From Crambe crambe (lineage: Eukaryota > Porifera > Demospongiae > Poecilosclerida > Crambeidae), in the NCBI GenBank assembly GCA_963924555.1, contig OZ004597.1:4792404-4856403 (forward strand): a DNA stretch of 64,000 nt. The letters run 5' to 3'. This document shows, piece after piece, positions 1-64,000 of the stretch. The notes beneath the pieces are model-generated. The model was not told where the DNA came from and ran no database searches. It saw only the letters and a program-made list of their open reading frames with translations. The stretch's first letter is position 1, and the number at the start of each line of letters is the position of its first letter. Position numbers and translations under genes: made by a program.

Positions 1-64000
<64,000 letters not shown>

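Overview
The window looks like metazoan DNA from a sponge-like animal. It is AT-rich and uses very short introns, mostly about 48-75 bp, with GT(A/G)-AG signals. It encodes scavenger receptor cysteine-rich (SRCR) domains joined to calcium-binding EGF domains, a combination strongly expanded in demosponges (an Amphimedon-like genome is my best guess, moderate confidence). There is no bacterial-style gene, and I saw no tRNA, rRNA or CRISPR array.

Almost the whole window reads as one gene on the minus strand, running from 64000 to 1 and open at both ends. I could place about 285 exons: 141 SRCR exons making 72 SRCR domains, and 144 EGF exons. Every placed exon is a multiple of three with phase-1 introns on both sides (one exon near 21933 is uncertain by a base). 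The gene therefore has the symmetric 1-1 module structure typical of exon shuffling, and the coding content in view is roughly 14-15 thousand codons. No initiator, signal peptide, transmembrane segment or terminal stop was found, so both ends of the protein lie outside.

Layout in transcription order, numbered from the right. A supermodule repeats twelve times: SRCR a-b-c (or a-b0-b-c), then one or two EGF exons, then SRCR d-e-f, then an array of EGF exons. Unit 0 is the tail of an EGF array (62.6-64 kb). Units 1 (52.5-62.5 kb) and 3 (38.9-45.6 kb) are type B, with three plus three SRCRs and one inner EGF. Units 2 (45.7-52.5), 4 (32.9-38.9) and 5 (27.8-32.8) are type C, with an extra SRCR b0, two inner EGFs and a fused e2-f1 exon. 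Units 6-12 (27.7 kb to 1) are type A, each about 4.3-4.5 kb, with an inner exon that carries two EGF-like folds. Unit 12 is cut by the left edge.

The right half contains recent segmental copies, near-identical even in introns: unit 1 with unit 3, and units 2, 4 and 5 with one another. The EGF array grows from 15 exons (unit 3) to 35 (unit 1) by exact additions of a six-exon higher-order repeat. A 290-bp pogo-like non-autonomous element sits in one of three otherwise matching introns. The product would be a very long, extracellular, glycosylated, calcium-stabilised rod with blocks of ligand-binding SRCR domains. A role in recognition (microbial or self/non-self) or aggregation is an inference from domain content only.
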